From assembly GCA_902592445.1 (NCBI GenBank), contig CACJEN010000005.1, positions 1-64,000 on the forward strand: a stretch of DNA of 64,000 nucleotides, given 5' to 3'. Both the position numbers and the translations under genes were made by a program. The stretch is from an uncultured Pelagibacteraceae bacterium (GTDB lineage Bacteria; Pseudomonadota; Alphaproteobacteria; Pelagibacterales; Pelagibacteraceae). Numbering within the stretch: position 1 is the first letter of the stretch; every line of letters starts with the position of its first letter. Below are positions 36,162 through 44,987 of this stretch, one piece after another. A model generated the notes under the pieces. It saw only the letters and a program-made list of their open reading frames with translations, was not told the origin of the DNA and ran no database searches.

Positions 36162-37280
36162 TTAATTTTTAATCCAACCACCGCCGAGAACTTTGTGACC
36201 AATTTGGTCTTTATTATAAAATACACAGGCTTGTCCGGGTGAAATTCCGTTTTCTGAATTAACTAAATTAACTTCTGCTTGATTATTATCTTTTAATAAA
36301 ATTTTAGCATCCAGTAATTTTCCTGTAGATCTTACTTTGACAAATATTTCTTTTTCAAGGTCTTCTTTGTTGCATAAAAGATTTAAATCTCTTAAATGAA
36401 TTTTTGTTTTAGCTAATTTTTCCTTTGGACCTATAATTATCTCATTTTTATCTGAGTCTATTCGGATGACGTATAAGGCTTCTTTATCTGAAACCTTTAT
36501 TCCTCTTCTTTGACCAATTGTAAAATTTATAATTCCATCATGAACTCCTACAACATCTCCATTTAGGTTTTTAATATTTCCTTTTTGAAAAGATTCAGGT
36601 TTAAATTTTTGTATTACAGACGCATAATCGCCATTTGGAACAAAACAAATATCCTGGCTATCAGGTTTATCAGCTACATTAAGCTCAAGTTTTTTGGCGA
36701 TTTCTCTAGTAGTATTTTTAAGCATTCCTCCTAAAGGAAATCTTAAATAATTTAATTGCTCTCGAGTTGTATTAAATAAAAAATAACTCTGGTCTCGATT
36801 TTCATCAATTGCTCTATACATATTTGTTGACTCATTTACTGTTACGCTTTTTACGTAATGACCTGTTATCATAGCATCAGCTTTTAATTCTTTTGATACC
36901 TCAAACAAATCTCTAAATTTTACTGTTTGATTGCATTGAACACATGGAATAGGTGTTTCTCCTTTAAGATAGCTATCTACAAAATTATCAATAACTCCTT
37001 GTTTAAATTTATTCTGGTAGTACAAAATTTTATGTTCAATATCTAATTTCTGCGCTACTCTTTTTGCATCCATTATATCTTGTCCAGAGCAACATTGTTT
37101 TGAAGCAGCAACTTCTTTGCCATCGTCATACAGTTTAAGGGTAATCCCTATAACTTTATAACCTTCTTTTTTCATCATCCCTGCGACAGTGGAAGAGTCG
37201 ACACCACCAGACATTGCAACAACAACAGTTGTATCAGACGGTTTTTTCTTTATGCCAATTGAATTAATTTCACTATTCAT
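36162..37280 (-). CDS. mnmA: tRNA-specific 2-thiouridylase
   Basis: MnmA adds sulfur to U34 of the wobble position in Lys, Glu and Gln tRNAs using ATP and a sulfur relay. The 372-residue protein has the PP-loop SGGVDSS at 24-30, Cys116 in PCVQCN, and Cys212 in SQDICFVP, which form the catalytic disulfide pair. The C-terminal beta-barrel ends with HKVLGGGWI. Its start is 41 bases from the divergent DUF3553 gene. Confidence 0.97.
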   Translation of the reverse strand: MNSEINSIGIKKKPSDTTVVVAMSGGVDSSTVAGMMKKEGYKVIGITLKLYDDGKEVAASKQCCSGQDIMDAKRVAQKLDIEHKILYYQNKFKQGVIDNFVDSYLKGETPIPCVQCNQTVKFRDLFEVSKELKADAMITGHYVKSVTVNESTNMYRAIDENRDQSYFLFNTTREQLNYLRFPLGGMLKNTTREIAKKLELNVADKPDSQDICFVPNGDYASVIQKFKPESFQKGNIKNLNGDVVGVHDGIINFTIGQRRGIKVSDKEALYVIRIDSDKNEIIIGPKEKLAKTKIHLRDLNLLCNKEDLEKEIFVKVRSTGKLLDAKILLKDNNQAEVNLVNSENGISPGQACVFYNKDQIGHKVLGGGWIKN

Positions 37281-37321
37281 TTTGTGGTATTTATACTTAA
37301 TTCTAATATAAGTGAAATTAA

Positions 37322-37498
37322 ATGATTTTAGATTTTGAACCAGGTGACAAAGTAATTAATCCTAATAATAAAAACTGGGGTATTGGACAGGTTCAATCAA
37401 TTATAAAAGAAAAAGTGACTGTAAACTTTGAAAACGTAGGTAAAAAAGTAATAAATTGTAAAAATATTGAATTAGAAAAGATTTACAATAATGAATGA
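37322..37498 (+). CDS. DUF3553 family small protein
   Basis: A 58-residue protein with the DUF3553 pattern: [32 protein letters not shown]. The fold is likely a small beta barrel similar to the CarD/TRCF RNA-polymerase-interacting domain, which also begins with a PGD.V pattern; that link is family knowledge. Its end overlaps the cysQ start by 8 nt, so the two are co-translated. Confidence 0.85.
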   Translation: MILDFEPGDKVINPNNKNWGIGQVQSIIKEKVTVNFENVGKKVINCKNIELEKIYNNE

Positions 37499-38270
37499 TT
37501 TAAATATTAAAGATGTAATTATAAATTTAATAGATACTTTTTTATATGCAGGCAAAGTGTCTCTTGAACTAAGAGAAAAAGGATTAACCAAAGAAATTAA
37601 ATCAGATAATACACCGGTAAGTAATGGTGATCTAGAAGTAAATAAAATAGTTACTCAAAAACTTTTGGAACTTACTCCCGATATTCCAATTGTATCCGAG
37701 GAAACATCCCACAACAAATCTTCAAGTAATCTGAAAAATTTTTGGCTAGTTGATCCAATAGACGGTACATATGATTATATAAATGATTTAGAGGAATTTA
37801 CTATAAATGCTGGATTAATTTTAAATAGAAAACCTGTAGCTGGACTTATAAATGCACCAGCAAAAAATAGAATGTTTTACACATATGGCAAGAATGATGC
37901 TTACGAACTTACAAATGGAAAAGAAATTAAGTTAGATTGTTCAAAAAAGACTAAAAAAGAATTTGTCAAAGTTGTTTCTTACTCAAATAAAATTAAGCCA
38001 GAAATTGAAAAAGTTCATAATCTTTTAGGAGTTAACGAATTTGTGAGAATGAAAAGTTCATACAAATTTTGTGTAATAGCCACAGGAGAATATGATGGGT
38101 ACGTGGCTGAACCCAGGGCATGTGAGTGGGATATTGCTGCTGGTCATGCTTTACTAGAGAATGCTGGAGGTACAATTACAGATTTTGAAGGTAATGAAAT
38201 ATTGTATGGAAAAGAAAATTTTAGAAACCCAAGTCTAATTTTAAAAAGAAGCGAAGATTTGAAATATTAG
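37491..38270 (+). CDS. cysQ: 3'(2'),5'-bisphosphate nucleotidase CysQ
   Basis: The 259-residue Mg-dependent phosphatase of the inositol monophosphatase superfamily hydrolyses PAP, a by-product of sulfur assimilation. It has SEE(T) at the first metal site (PIVSEETS), WLVDPIDGTYDYIN at the second, and CEWDIAAGHALLENAGG. The length fits CysQ. Given the sulfite-to-APS route in this window, a PAP phosphatase is consistent, but cysQ is common in bacteria. It overlaps the DUF3553 gene. Confidence 0.9.
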   Translation: MNDLNIKDVIINLIDTFLYAGKVSLELREKGLTKEIKSDNTPVSNGDLEVNKIVTQKLLELTPDIPIVSEETSHNKSSSNLKNFWLVDPIDGTYDYINDLEEFTINAGLILNRKPVAGLINAPAKNRMFYTYGKNDAYELTNGKEIKLDCSKKTKKEFVKVVSYSNKIKPEIEKVHNLLGVNEFVRMKSSYKFCVIATGEYDGYVAEPRACEWDIAAGHALLENAGGTITDFEGNEILYGKENFRNPSLILKRSEDLKY

Positions 38271-38273
38271 TTA

Positions 38274-38420
38274 ATGAGTGAGCAATTAAGAATAATTTTA
38301 ATTATAATTGTTTCTGTTTCAATATTTGGTTTATTGGTTTTTGTATTAGTTAAAAATTACATTAAAAATAAAATTCAATATTACCTAGAGGAAAAAAATA
38401 AGAAAGTTAAAGAAGATTAA
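38274..38420 (+). CDS. Small single-helix membrane protein, 48 residues
   Basis: Starting 3 bases after the cysQ stop, this frame encodes one hydrophobic helix (about residues 6-25) followed by a charged helical tail ending KKVKED. It overlaps the end of convergent recX by 14 nt. Position right after cysQ suggests it is translated from the same transcript. No family recognised. Confidence 0.6.
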   Translation: MSEQLRIILIIIVSVSIFGLLVFVLVKNYIKNKIQYYLEEKNKKVKED

Positions 38421-38967
38421 TTATTTTTATATATTCATCTTTATCAAGATCCATCACTCTTCTAGATACTTCGAAATCAAATCCTGATCTAGCCAATACA
38501 CCCATATCTTTTTTATAAAACAAAGGTCTATTATCTTCTTGTCTTGAGGGTCCAATTCTTTTTTTTTTACATATTTTAATTGCAGAGAAAAAATCTTGAT
38601 CCTCATTATTCTCGCGAATTTGATCAATTGTATTTTTTATATATTTATCACCTACACCTTTGCCAATTAAATAGTTTCTAATTTTGTTTATTGAAGAGCC
38701 TCTATTTATTAAACTTTTTGCTTTAGCTTCTGAGTAAAATTTGTCATTAATGAATTTAGATCTTTCTAGGTCCTCTAGTACTATATCTATTAGATTTGAA
38801 ACATTGCTTCTGTTTATAGGAGTTTTAGATTTTAAATATTTCTTAAGTAAGTAGGTTTTTAATTGTTGTTTAGAGGGGGCAAATTTTTCAATATAATTAA
38901 ACGCAAAATTCCTCATTTCTTCTACGGTAACCTCTAATGTTTTTTTTTTATTTTTTATAGGAATCAT
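38407..38967 (-). CDS. recX: RecX family regulatory protein
   Basis: RecX binds RecA filaments and limits recombination. The 186-residue protein shows the three-helix repeats of the family: a first one near AFNYIEKFAPSKQQLKTYL, then IDIVLEDLERSKFINDKFYSEAKAK split over residues 60-85, and the third with FEVSRRVMDLD. Similarity is moderate and judged by eye. recA is not in the window. It is divergent from the DUF4281 gene with a 29-nt spacer. Confidence 0.75.
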   Translation of the reverse strand: MIPIKNKKKTLEVTVEEMRNFAFNYIEKFAPSKQQLKTYLLKKYLKSKTPINRSNVSNLIDIVLEDLERSKFINDKFYSEAKAKSLINRGSSINKIRNYLIGKGVGDKYIKNTIDQIRENNEDQDFFSAIKICKKKRIGPSRQEDNRPLFYKKDMGVLARSGFDFEVSRRVMDLDKDEYIKIINLL

Positions 38968-38996
38968 TATTTCATCTAATATAATGCAAAAAAATT

Positions 38997-39470
38997 ATGA
39001 TAGAACAAATAGCAGCATTTTTTACAATAGAAATGATCTATTTATGGTTGAACATAGGTGTTTTGCCATTTTGGTTTGTATTAATTTTTTTTCCAAGATC
39101 AAAAATATGTAGTTTATTGGTTACATCAATATTTCCATTTTTAATACTTGGAGGCACTTATTGTTATTTAGTTTTCTATTATTTTTCTACAGGTTACGAT
39201 TTTTTAGAAAACTTTAATCTTTATAAAGGTTTGTCTGACCTTGGATCTTTATTTGAGAATGAAAGTTTCTTAATTTTGTTTTGGACTCATTTTTTAGCGG
39301 TAAACTTATTTTGTGGTGCATGGATTGTAAGAGATAGTCTAAGGTTCTTAATATCAAAGTATTTAATCTTGGTTCCTCTTTTAGTGACTTATTTTATTGG
39401 GCCAGTTGGTTTAATTTTGTATTGGATATTAAGAATCTTTTATGCAAAAAAAATAGGTCTTATTGATTAA
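38997..39470 (+). CDS. ABA4-like (DUF4281) membrane protein
   Basis: The 157-residue protein has four hydrophobic helices. The DUF4281/ABA4 signature is seen in WLNIGVLPFWFVLIF near the start, ILFWTHFLAVNLFCGAWI with a conserved His in the third helix, and TYFIGPVGLILYW at the end. Plant ABA4 acts in neoxanthin formation; bacterial members are uncharacterised. Its end is 2 nt from the convergent rhodanese gene. Confidence 0.8.
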   Translation: MIEQIAAFFTIEMIYLWLNIGVLPFWFVLIFFPRSKICSLLVTSIFPFLILGGTYCYLVFYYFSTGYDFLENFNLYKGLSDLGSLFENESFLILFWTHFLAVNLFCGAWIVRDSLRFLISKYLILVPLLVTYFIGPVGLILYWILRIFYAKKIGLID

Positions 39471-39472
39471 AA

Positions 39473-39859
39473 TTATTTGATAACTTTAAATCCTGAATTC
39501 TTCATTGCTCCAAATCCTCCATCAATATGGCAAATATTTTTAAAGCCCATATCTTTTAAAGATTTAGTTGCAAGAGCTGACCTTAATCCACCTGCACAAA
39601 AAAGAACCATTTCTTTATCCATATCTATCTTTCCCTCTTTAAAGTATGGACTGTCTGGATCCATCCAAAATTCCAACATCCCTCTAGGAATATGACTAGA
39701 ATTTTCAATTCTTCCTAAATTATCAAGTTCTCTTACATCTCTAATATCTATTAGATTGCATTTGCCATCATTTGACATTTGCAAGGCCTCTAAAGGTGAA
39801 ATTGTTTTTATTTCTTTCAAAGCATCTGCGACTAAAGTTTGTGCTGATTTTATTGTCAT
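39473..39859 (-). CDS. Rhodanese-like sulfurtransferase
   Basis: A single 128-residue rhodanese domain with the active-site loop MVLFCAGGLRSALA, where the Cys accepts sulfane sulfur, and NLIDIRDVRELD near the start. The function could be sulfur transfer to thiols or cyanide. It is divergent from bcp with a 43-nt spacer, which may pair it with peroxide stress. It has no signal peptide. Confidence 0.9.
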   Translation of the reverse strand: MTIKSAQTLVADALKEIKTISPLEALQMSNDGKCNLIDIRDVRELDNLGRIENSSHIPRGMLEFWMDPDSPYFKEGKIDMDKEMVLFCAGGLRSALATKSLKDMGFKNICHIDGGFGAMKNSGFKVIK

Positions 39860-39902
39860 ATCAGTTATTTACCTTAAAAAAATTAAATTACAATTAAACA
39901 TT

Positions 39903-40361
39903 ATGACCAAATTTAAAAATGCACCTAATATAAAAATTCCATCTACAAATGGAGAAATATTTGAACTAAAAAAAATTAAAAATAAATTTTTAGTTTTATA
40001 TTTTTATCCAAAAGATGATACTCCCGGTTGCACAACAGAAACAAATGATTTTAATACATTATTATCTAAATTTAAAAAGTTAGACTGTGCTGTATTTGGT
40101 ATTTCAAAAGATGACATGAATAGTCACGATAAATTTAAAGAAAAATATAAAGTAAACTTTGATCTTTTATCAGATGAAAAAAAAGAAGCTTTAAAAGCTT
40201 TTAAAGTGTGGGGAAAAAAGAAATTTATGGGTAAAGAGTTTATGGGGGTAATTAGAAGTACATTTGTGATCAAAAATAATAAAATAATAAAAGAGTGGAG
40301 ATCAGTAAAAGTTAAAGATCACGCTAAAGAAGTTTTAGAATTCATTAAAAACACCAATTAA
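39903..40361 (+). CDS. bcp: Peroxiredoxin Bcp/PrxQ type
   Basis: The 152-residue thiol peroxidase has the peroxidatic motif YPKDDTPGCTTE with the catalytic Cys, preceded by FLVLYFYP. No second Cys follows five residues later, so it likely works with an outside resolving thiol. The ATG at 39903 was chosen over an upstream in-frame ATG at 39756 because that part lies in the antisense of the rhodanese gene. A bidirectional terminator follows the stop codon. Confidence 0.92.
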   Translation: MTKFKNAPNIKIPSTNGEIFELKKIKNKFLVLYFYPKDDTPGCTTETNDFNTLLSKFKKLDCAVFGISKDDMNSHDKFKEKYKVNFDLLSDEKKEALKAFKVWGKKKFMGKEFMGVIRSTFVIKNNKIIKEWRSVKVKDHAKEVLEFIKNTN

Positions 40362-40363
40362 AA

Positions 40364-40387
40364 AAAAGGCCCCTAACGGGGCCTTTT
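40364..40387. terminator. Bidirectional Rho-independent terminator between bcp and amt
   Basis: A GC-rich stem GGCCCC / GGGGCC with a TAAC loop is flanked by a run of A on the left and T on the right, so it ends transcription from either side. It lies between the convergent stops of bcp and amt and is the cleanest terminator in the window. Confidence 0.92.
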
Positions 40388-40412
40388 AGTTACTAACTTG
40401 AGGGAGGTTAAT

Positions 40413-41711
40413 TTAATCTCTAATTGAGTAAGCTATAACTCCAGTTTCAGATACGTCTGTACCTTTCATTTCAGCTTCTTTACTCAATCTGATACCTATA
40501 GTTGCTTTCATAATTGACCATACGATGTAAGCTACAACAAATACGAACGCATTAATTGAAACAACACCTAGTGCTTGTGCACCAAAATTTGCATCAGGAT
40601 TTGTTGCTGGAACAATTAATGTTCCCCAAATTCCTGCAAACAAATGGGCTGGTACTGCACCAACAACATCGTCAATTTTTAGGCTAAATAAAAATTTAGT
40701 TCCATAAACTACGATTATTCCACCAACTGCACCGATTAAAATCGCAGCTATTGGAGATGGCATTAATGGTTCTGCAGTAATTGCTACAAGACCACCTATA
40801 CATCCGTTTAACATCTGTACCACATCTGTTTTTCCACTTAATCTTGTGACTGCACCTGCTGCCATTACACCACCTGCTCCTGCAAGTAATGTGTTTATGA
40901 AAATACTTGATACTGCAATTGCATCGTCTGCTGTACCCATTGCTAATTGAGATCCACCGTTAAATCCAAACCAACCTAACCATAGAATAAATATTCCAAG
41001 TGTTACTAATGGAATAGATGAAGCTGCAAATGGTTTAACTGGAGCAGGATCACCTTTTTTCGTAAATCTTCCAAGTCTTGGACCAAGAATCATTGCACCA
41101 GCAAGTGCAGCTGCACCACCAGTTGAGTGAACTAAAGTTGATCCGGCAAAATCTGAGAAACCAGCAGCAGCCAACCAGCCACCACCCCATTGCCAACCCA
41201 TAACAATTGGATAAATAATTCCTGCTAAAATTGCTGCAAATAAAAAGAAAGGCCATAATTTAATTCTTTCGGCTAATGTTCCAGATACAATTGAAACTGT
41301 TGTTGCACAGAATACCATTTGGAAATACCAATCGGAACCATCAGAATAACCAGTATCTACTGAACTAGCATCTGACCATGGTATAAATTCACCAATGTAT
41401 CCCCCTTCAGGAATTCCATAAGCAAGATTATATCCTACCAACCAAAACATTATTGCTGCAATTGAGAATAAACCTATGTTTTTAGCACAAATCACAGACA
41501 CACTTTTTGATGTAACCATTCCCGACTCTAGCATTGCAAATCCTGCTGCCATGAACATGACTAGGAAACCACAAATTAAGAATAGAAGAGTATTAAAAAT
41601 AAAACCTACTTCAGCAGAAACGGTTGTCTCTGCATAACCTGTACTGGTCATATTTAACAAGAAAAACAAACTTATTAAAGGACCGACAAGTTTTTTAAAA
41701 AATTTAGTCAT
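40413..41711 (-). CDS. amt: Ammonium transporter Amt
   Basis: The 432-residue protein has a signal-like first helix and eleven membrane segments with the Amt hallmarks: AGFAMLESGMV, DWYFQMVFCATTVSIVSG, VHSTGGAAALAGA with a pore His, GWFGFNGGS, and HLFAGIWGTL with the second His. It brings ammonium into the cell. No glnK gene is adjacent. A palindrome 75 bases upstream of the start could be an operator. The upstream spacer also holds the hup terminator. Confidence 0.95.
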   Translation of the reverse strand: MTKFFKKLVGPLISLFFLLNMTSTGYAETTVSAEVGFIFNTLLFLICGFLVMFMAAGFAMLESGMVTSKSVSVICAKNIGLFSIAAIMFWLVGYNLAYGIPEGGYIGEFIPWSDASSVDTGYSDGSDWYFQMVFCATTVSIVSGTLAERIKLWPFFLFAAILAGIIYPIVMGWQWGGGWLAAAGFSDFAGSTLVHSTGGAAALAGAMILGPRLGRFTKKGDPAPVKPFAASSIPLVTLGIFILWLGWFGFNGGSQLAMGTADDAIAVSSIFINTLLAGAGGVMAAGAVTRLSGKTDVVQMLNGCIGGLVAITAEPLMPSPIAAILIGAVGGIIVVYGTKFLFSLKIDDVVGAVPAHLFAGIWGTLIVPATNPDANFGAQALGVVSINAFVFVVAYIVWSIMKATIGIRLSKEAEMKGTDVSETGVIAYSIRD

Positions 41712-41786
41712 TTTACCTCCGTTGATTAAAAGAGGTTCTTATAGTTTTAAAATAACTAAAAACTAATGATTGTTCTTAAAAATAGG

Positions 41787-41803
41787 TATGCAATAATTGC
41801 ATA
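41787..41803. promoter_or_regulatory. Perfect 17-base palindrome upstream of amt
   Basis: Arms TATGCAAT and ATTGCATA surround one base. It lies 75 bases upstream of the amt start codon, a suitable position for a regulator. The factor is unknown; it does not match the usual NtrC consensus closely. Confidence 0.4.
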
Positions 41804-41807
41804 TAGA

Positions 41808-41846
41808 AACAGCCTTTATTAAGTATTTTTCTCAATAAAGGCTGTT
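41808..41846 (-). terminator. Terminator of the hup gene
   Basis: Two perfect 13-base arms, AACAGCCTTTATT and AATAAAGGCTGTT, enclose a 13-base loop 11 bases past the hup stop codon. The T-rich tail on the minus strand is short (TTTCTATAT), so termination may be partial; a better T run follows it in the plus direction. Confidence 0.75.
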
Positions 41847-41857
41847 TTAAAAAAAGT

Positions 41858-42133
41858 TTACTTATTGAAAACTTCTTTGAGCGCTTTGGCAGGTAAAAAT
41901 TTTACCTTTTGAGAAGCAGCTATTTGGATTTGCTCTCCTGTTCGTGGATTTCTTCCAATTCTTGCTTTTCTTTTAGCCACTTTATATGTACCAAAACCGG
42001 CTATTTTTACTGAATCGTCATTCTTCAATGCATCCAATATTGTGTTTGTTATGGTATCAAAAGTACGCTCCGCATCAGCTTTACTTTGGTTTAAAGAACC
42101 AGCTAATTTAGCGACTAATTGTTTTTTATTCAT
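41858..42133 (-). CDS. hup: HU family DNA-binding protein
   Basis: The 91-residue histone-like protein has the HU fold: MNKKQLVAKLAG, an AGFGTYKVAKRKAR strand and the beta-arm GRNPRTGE. It bends and compacts DNA. I choose the ATG at 42131-42133, as the longer upstream frame would add 30 unrelated residues. The gene stands alone with its own terminator, and an AT-rich spacer of 146 bases separates it from rseP. Confidence 0.96.
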   Translation of the reverse strand: MNKKQLVAKLAGSLNQSKADAERTFDTITNTILDALKNDDSVKIAGFGTYKVAKRKARIGRNPRTGEQIQIAASQKVKFLPAKALKEVFNK

Positions 42134-42235
42134 TTTTTTAGCTCCAGGTTTAAAATTAAATACTTTACAAAATCGTTGATAATTCAAGCTTTTTTTTAGT
42201 GTTTGATAAAATATATTATACAATATGTAGTGGTG

Positions 42236-42262
42236 AAAAACCGTTGATTTTGTTGGTTTTTT
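42236..42262 (-). terminator. Possible terminator of rseP
   Basis: On the minus strand AAAAACC pairs with GGTTTTT around a 12-base loop, 18 bases after the rseP stop. The stem has only two GC pairs, so it is weak, but it is followed by more T. Confidence 0.4.
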
Positions 42263-42279
42263 ATATCTAAAAAAAACCT

Positions 42280-43389
42280 TTAAAATAAGCCCAAATCTCG
42301 TAGGTCATTAAAAGTGACAAAAAACATTAATGAAAGCAGCAAAAACATCCCGATTCGAAAAAATCCTTCTTGAGTTTTTTGGCTTAAGGGACGTCCTAAA
42401 ATTTTCTCAAATCCATAAAACATTAAATGGCCTCCATCTAACATTGGTATGGGAAATAAGTTAATTAAACCAAGGCTAATTGAGATATAGGCCATCATAC
42501 TGATAAATGGAATAATGCCAAACTCAGCAACTTGCCCTGATATTTTAGCTATTCTTATTGGACCCCCCAACTGGGAAGTGTCACCTTTTCCAACAATCAT
42601 AGATCCAAGATATTTTAAGGATGAAACGGTTACGAAATACACCTCATTAAATGATTGAACTAATGCTTGTGCAGGACCTAATTTGACGTGATTTATTTTA
42701 TCATTATAAGCACTCAATTTTATACCCACCATCCGTTTCTTAAGCTTGTTTCCTAAGTTATCTTCACTTTCTACTAAATTTGGTTTTACTTTTAATAATA
42801 TCTCATTTTCAAATCTTGATACTTTGAAATCAACAAAATCTGATGTCGACATTGCAATAAATTTAGAAACATCCAAAATACTCTCTACTTTATTGTTATC
42901 TATTTCTAATATTATGTCATTTTTCTTTAAACCTGCTATTTCTGCAGGGCTATCTTTTTGAACTTCATCAATAACAGCGGGAGTAAAATCTTTACCTACA
43001 AACATATAAATAAAGAGAAAAATAAAAATCGCTAAAATAAAGTTAGCTAAAGGCCCACCAAATACAATCCATGCTCTTTGATATAAAGGTTTAGTTACAA
43101 ATAATTTTTCTTGGTCCTCTTTATTATATTTTTTTAACAATTCTTCTTGATCTGCTTGTGAAAAAACATTTCTGTCACCAAAAAATTTTACATATCCACC
43201 TAAAGGTATCCAACAAATTTTCCATCTAGTGCCTGATTTATCGTTCCATCCAAATATTTCTTTACCAAATCCAATTGAAAAATCAGTTACTCCAACACCG
43301 TATTTCTTTGCAAAATAATAATGGCCATACTCATGAATAAATACAACGATTAAAATGAGTATAAGAAATGGAATAATATAAGTAATCAT
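42280..43389 (-). CDS. rseP: Site-2 intramembrane protease RseP family
   Basis: A 369-residue zinc metalloprotease that cuts membrane-bound regulators. The active site is His19-Glu20-x2-His23 in VFIHEYGHYYF, with the Asp ligand in NLFPIPMLDGGHL near the C terminus. One PDZ domain lies at about 125-190, as is usual in alphaproteobacteria, compared with two in E. coli. In most genomes it sits near dxr and bamA; here it lies between thiV and hup. Confidence 0.93.
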   Translation of the reverse strand: MITYIIPFLILILIVVFIHEYGHYYFAKKYGVGVTDFSIGFGKEIFGWNDKSGTRWKICWIPLGGYVKFFGDRNVFSQADQEELLKKYNKEDQEKLFVTKPLYQRAWIVFGGPLANFILAIFIFLFIYMFVGKDFTPAVIDEVQKDSPAEIAGLKKNDIILEIDNNKVESILDVSKFIAMSTSDFVDFKVSRFENEILLKVKPNLVESEDNLGNKLKKRMVGIKLSAYNDKINHVKLGPAQALVQSFNEVYFVTVSSLKYLGSMIVGKGDTSQLGGPIRIAKISGQVAEFGIIPFISMMAYISISLGLINLFPIPMLDGGHLMFYGFEKILGRPLSQKTQEGFFRIGMFLLLSLMFFVTFNDLRDLGLF

Positions 43390-43453
43390 AGAATTTAAAT
43401 AATCATATCTATAAATTTAGAAAATTAAATAGTTAAAAATATCTTTCAAATTG

Positions 43454-44884
43454 TTATTTTTTTAAATTCCATGTCAACAAAGGAGCAAAAGTCGCAGTCA
43501 AAAATGATAGAAATAACAACGATTGAGAGACAAAACTTGGAAACAGATCAATTGGAAAAAGTATTCCAATTAAAATAGATCTAGAAAAATCTGGGCTTGG
43601 AAATAATAGTAAACCAGCGATTAAACCTACAATTATTGATACATATGCATTTTTCTCAAAAAATGTTTTCGAATAAAATCCATGAAAAATACTTAATACT
43701 GCTGCACAACAAAAAAGATCGGCTAACAAAAATAAGTATAAAATACTCAAACCCTTTGAGGCTACAAATAATGCAATGATGGATAATATAATTATTATCT
43801 GTTTAGACAACAAATCATAATTTTTGATTATTATAATTTTTTTTCCATCAACAATAATTAAGCTGGAAATTGCGTTAATAATTGTATCAATACTGCTAAC
43901 AGTTAATGATATTCCTAAAAAAATAATAATAATTGAAATAATTAAATACTGATCTTTTAAAAGTAATTGAAAAAAAGCAAGATCGGGTGCAACTAGATTT
44001 TCAGATGATACTGCAACTAATCCTGTAAAACCCATAAAGAATACAATTGGAAAAATTATTAAAAAAGAAAAAATTAAACTTTTTTTTAAAACTTTAGTAT
44101 TCTTTGCAGCATAAACTCTTTGCCAATTTCCTTGGTGAAATAGATTTGTAGCTGCAACGGCTATGAAAAATGTTAGTCCAGCTGTAAAATTAGGTAGATA
44201 ATTTATGCTTAATAGCTGGGGTTGTTTTGTTTTAATATAATCAAAATTAAATTCATTAGTGTTAAAATTAAATAAATAGGAAAATGTAATTAGCAATAAA
44301 ACAATCAAGAATAAAAATTGAATATTATCTGTAAAAATCGAAGCTCTTAAGCCTCCGTATAATGTGTAAATAAGAGAACTAAGAATGACTATTAAAGCAG
44401 TTATCCATAAATCAGCTCCCGAAATATAATTAATTAATACTGAAACAGCAGTTACCTCGGCAATTAAAAAGATAGTCATATAAAATATGGATAAAACCAA
44501 AATTAATTTAAACAAATGAGGTCCATACTTTAATCTAATTACTTCTATTAAAGTTTTTCCTTTTGGGTATTTTTCTCTAAATTGTGTTCCAAGATAAATT
44601 AAAATAAATAATGGAAATGCAGTTCCTAATGCATATCCAATAACAGCACCTATTCCGCCCCAAGTGGCAGCTGATGCAGGTCCAAATAATATCCATGCAC
44701 CCAATGCTGATGCAACTAAACTGGATGTTAATGAAAATGTTCCAACAGATCTATTTGCTAAAAGATAATTATTTAGTCCTTTAAATTTTTTAGAATAAAC
44801 TATTCCAAGAATTACAAAAATTATTGATATGCCAAGAACTAGTAAAACTGCATTTTGTTGGCTTAATAAATTTATATTATTCAT
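43454..44884 (-). CDS. thiV: Sodium:solute symporter, likely thiamine-pyrimidine (HMP) importer ThiV
   Basis: A 476-residue protein of the SSS family with about 13 hydrophobic helices, including GLNNYLLANRSVGTFSLT, a GLRASIFTDNIQF segment and a Na+-site region around SLTVSSIDTIINA. It is directly preceded by a TPP riboswitch. SAR11 bacteria lack pyrimidine synthesis for thiamine and need HMP; a symporter named ThiV with the same control has been proposed as its importer. Substrate assignment rests on that knowledge and the riboswitch. Confidence 0.88.
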   Translation of the reverse strand: MNNINLLSQQNAVLLVLGISIIFVILGIVYSKKFKGLNNYLLANRSVGTFSLTSSLVASALGAWILFGPASAATWGGIGAVIGYALGTAFPLFILIYLGTQFREKYPKGKTLIEVIRLKYGPHLFKLILVLSIFYMTIFLIAEVTAVSVLINYISGADLWITALIVILSSLIYTLYGGLRASIFTDNIQFLFLIVLLLITFSYLFNFNTNEFNFDYIKTKQPQLLSINYLPNFTAGLTFFIAVAATNLFHQGNWQRVYAAKNTKVLKKSLIFSFLIIFPIVFFMGFTGLVAVSSENLVAPDLAFFQLLLKDQYLIISIIIIFLGISLTVSSIDTIINAISSLIIVDGKKIIIIKNYDLLSKQIIIILSIIALFVASKGLSILYLFLLADLFCCAAVLSIFHGFYSKTFFEKNAYVSIIVGLIAGLLLFPSPDFSRSILIGILFPIDLFPSFVSQSLLFLSFLTATFAPLLTWNLKK

Positions 44885-44889
44885 TTTTC

Positions 44890-44950
44890 TCCCTTTCTGA
44901 ATTACCGGACAGGTTCAAAGAGTATTTCTCAGTCCATTTGGACACCCCTA
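44890..44950 (-). promoter_or_regulatory. TPP riboswitch (THI element) upstream of thiV
   Basis: On the minus strand the segment begins with AGGGGTGTCC and GGACTGAGAAATACTCT, followed by GAACCTGTCCGG and ends in AAAGGGAG. These match the conserved thi-box parts (GGGGTG, CTGAGA, ACCTG and GGGA). The closing GGGAG is also the likely ribosome site, only 5 bases before the thiV ATG, so TPP binding could block translation directly. The aptamer is short, about 60 nt. Confidence 0.9.
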
Positions 44951-44987
44951 AATTTATTTATATATATTTTAAAATTTTATGGAAGAT

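Noticed and set aside
39756-39902. N-terminal extension of bcp
   Set aside because: It overlaps the antisense of the rhodanese gene, and the family starts at the ATG at 39903.
42134-42223. 30-residue extension of HU
   Set aside because: HU proteins begin with the MNKKQL pattern; the extra part is unrelated and lies in the promoter region.
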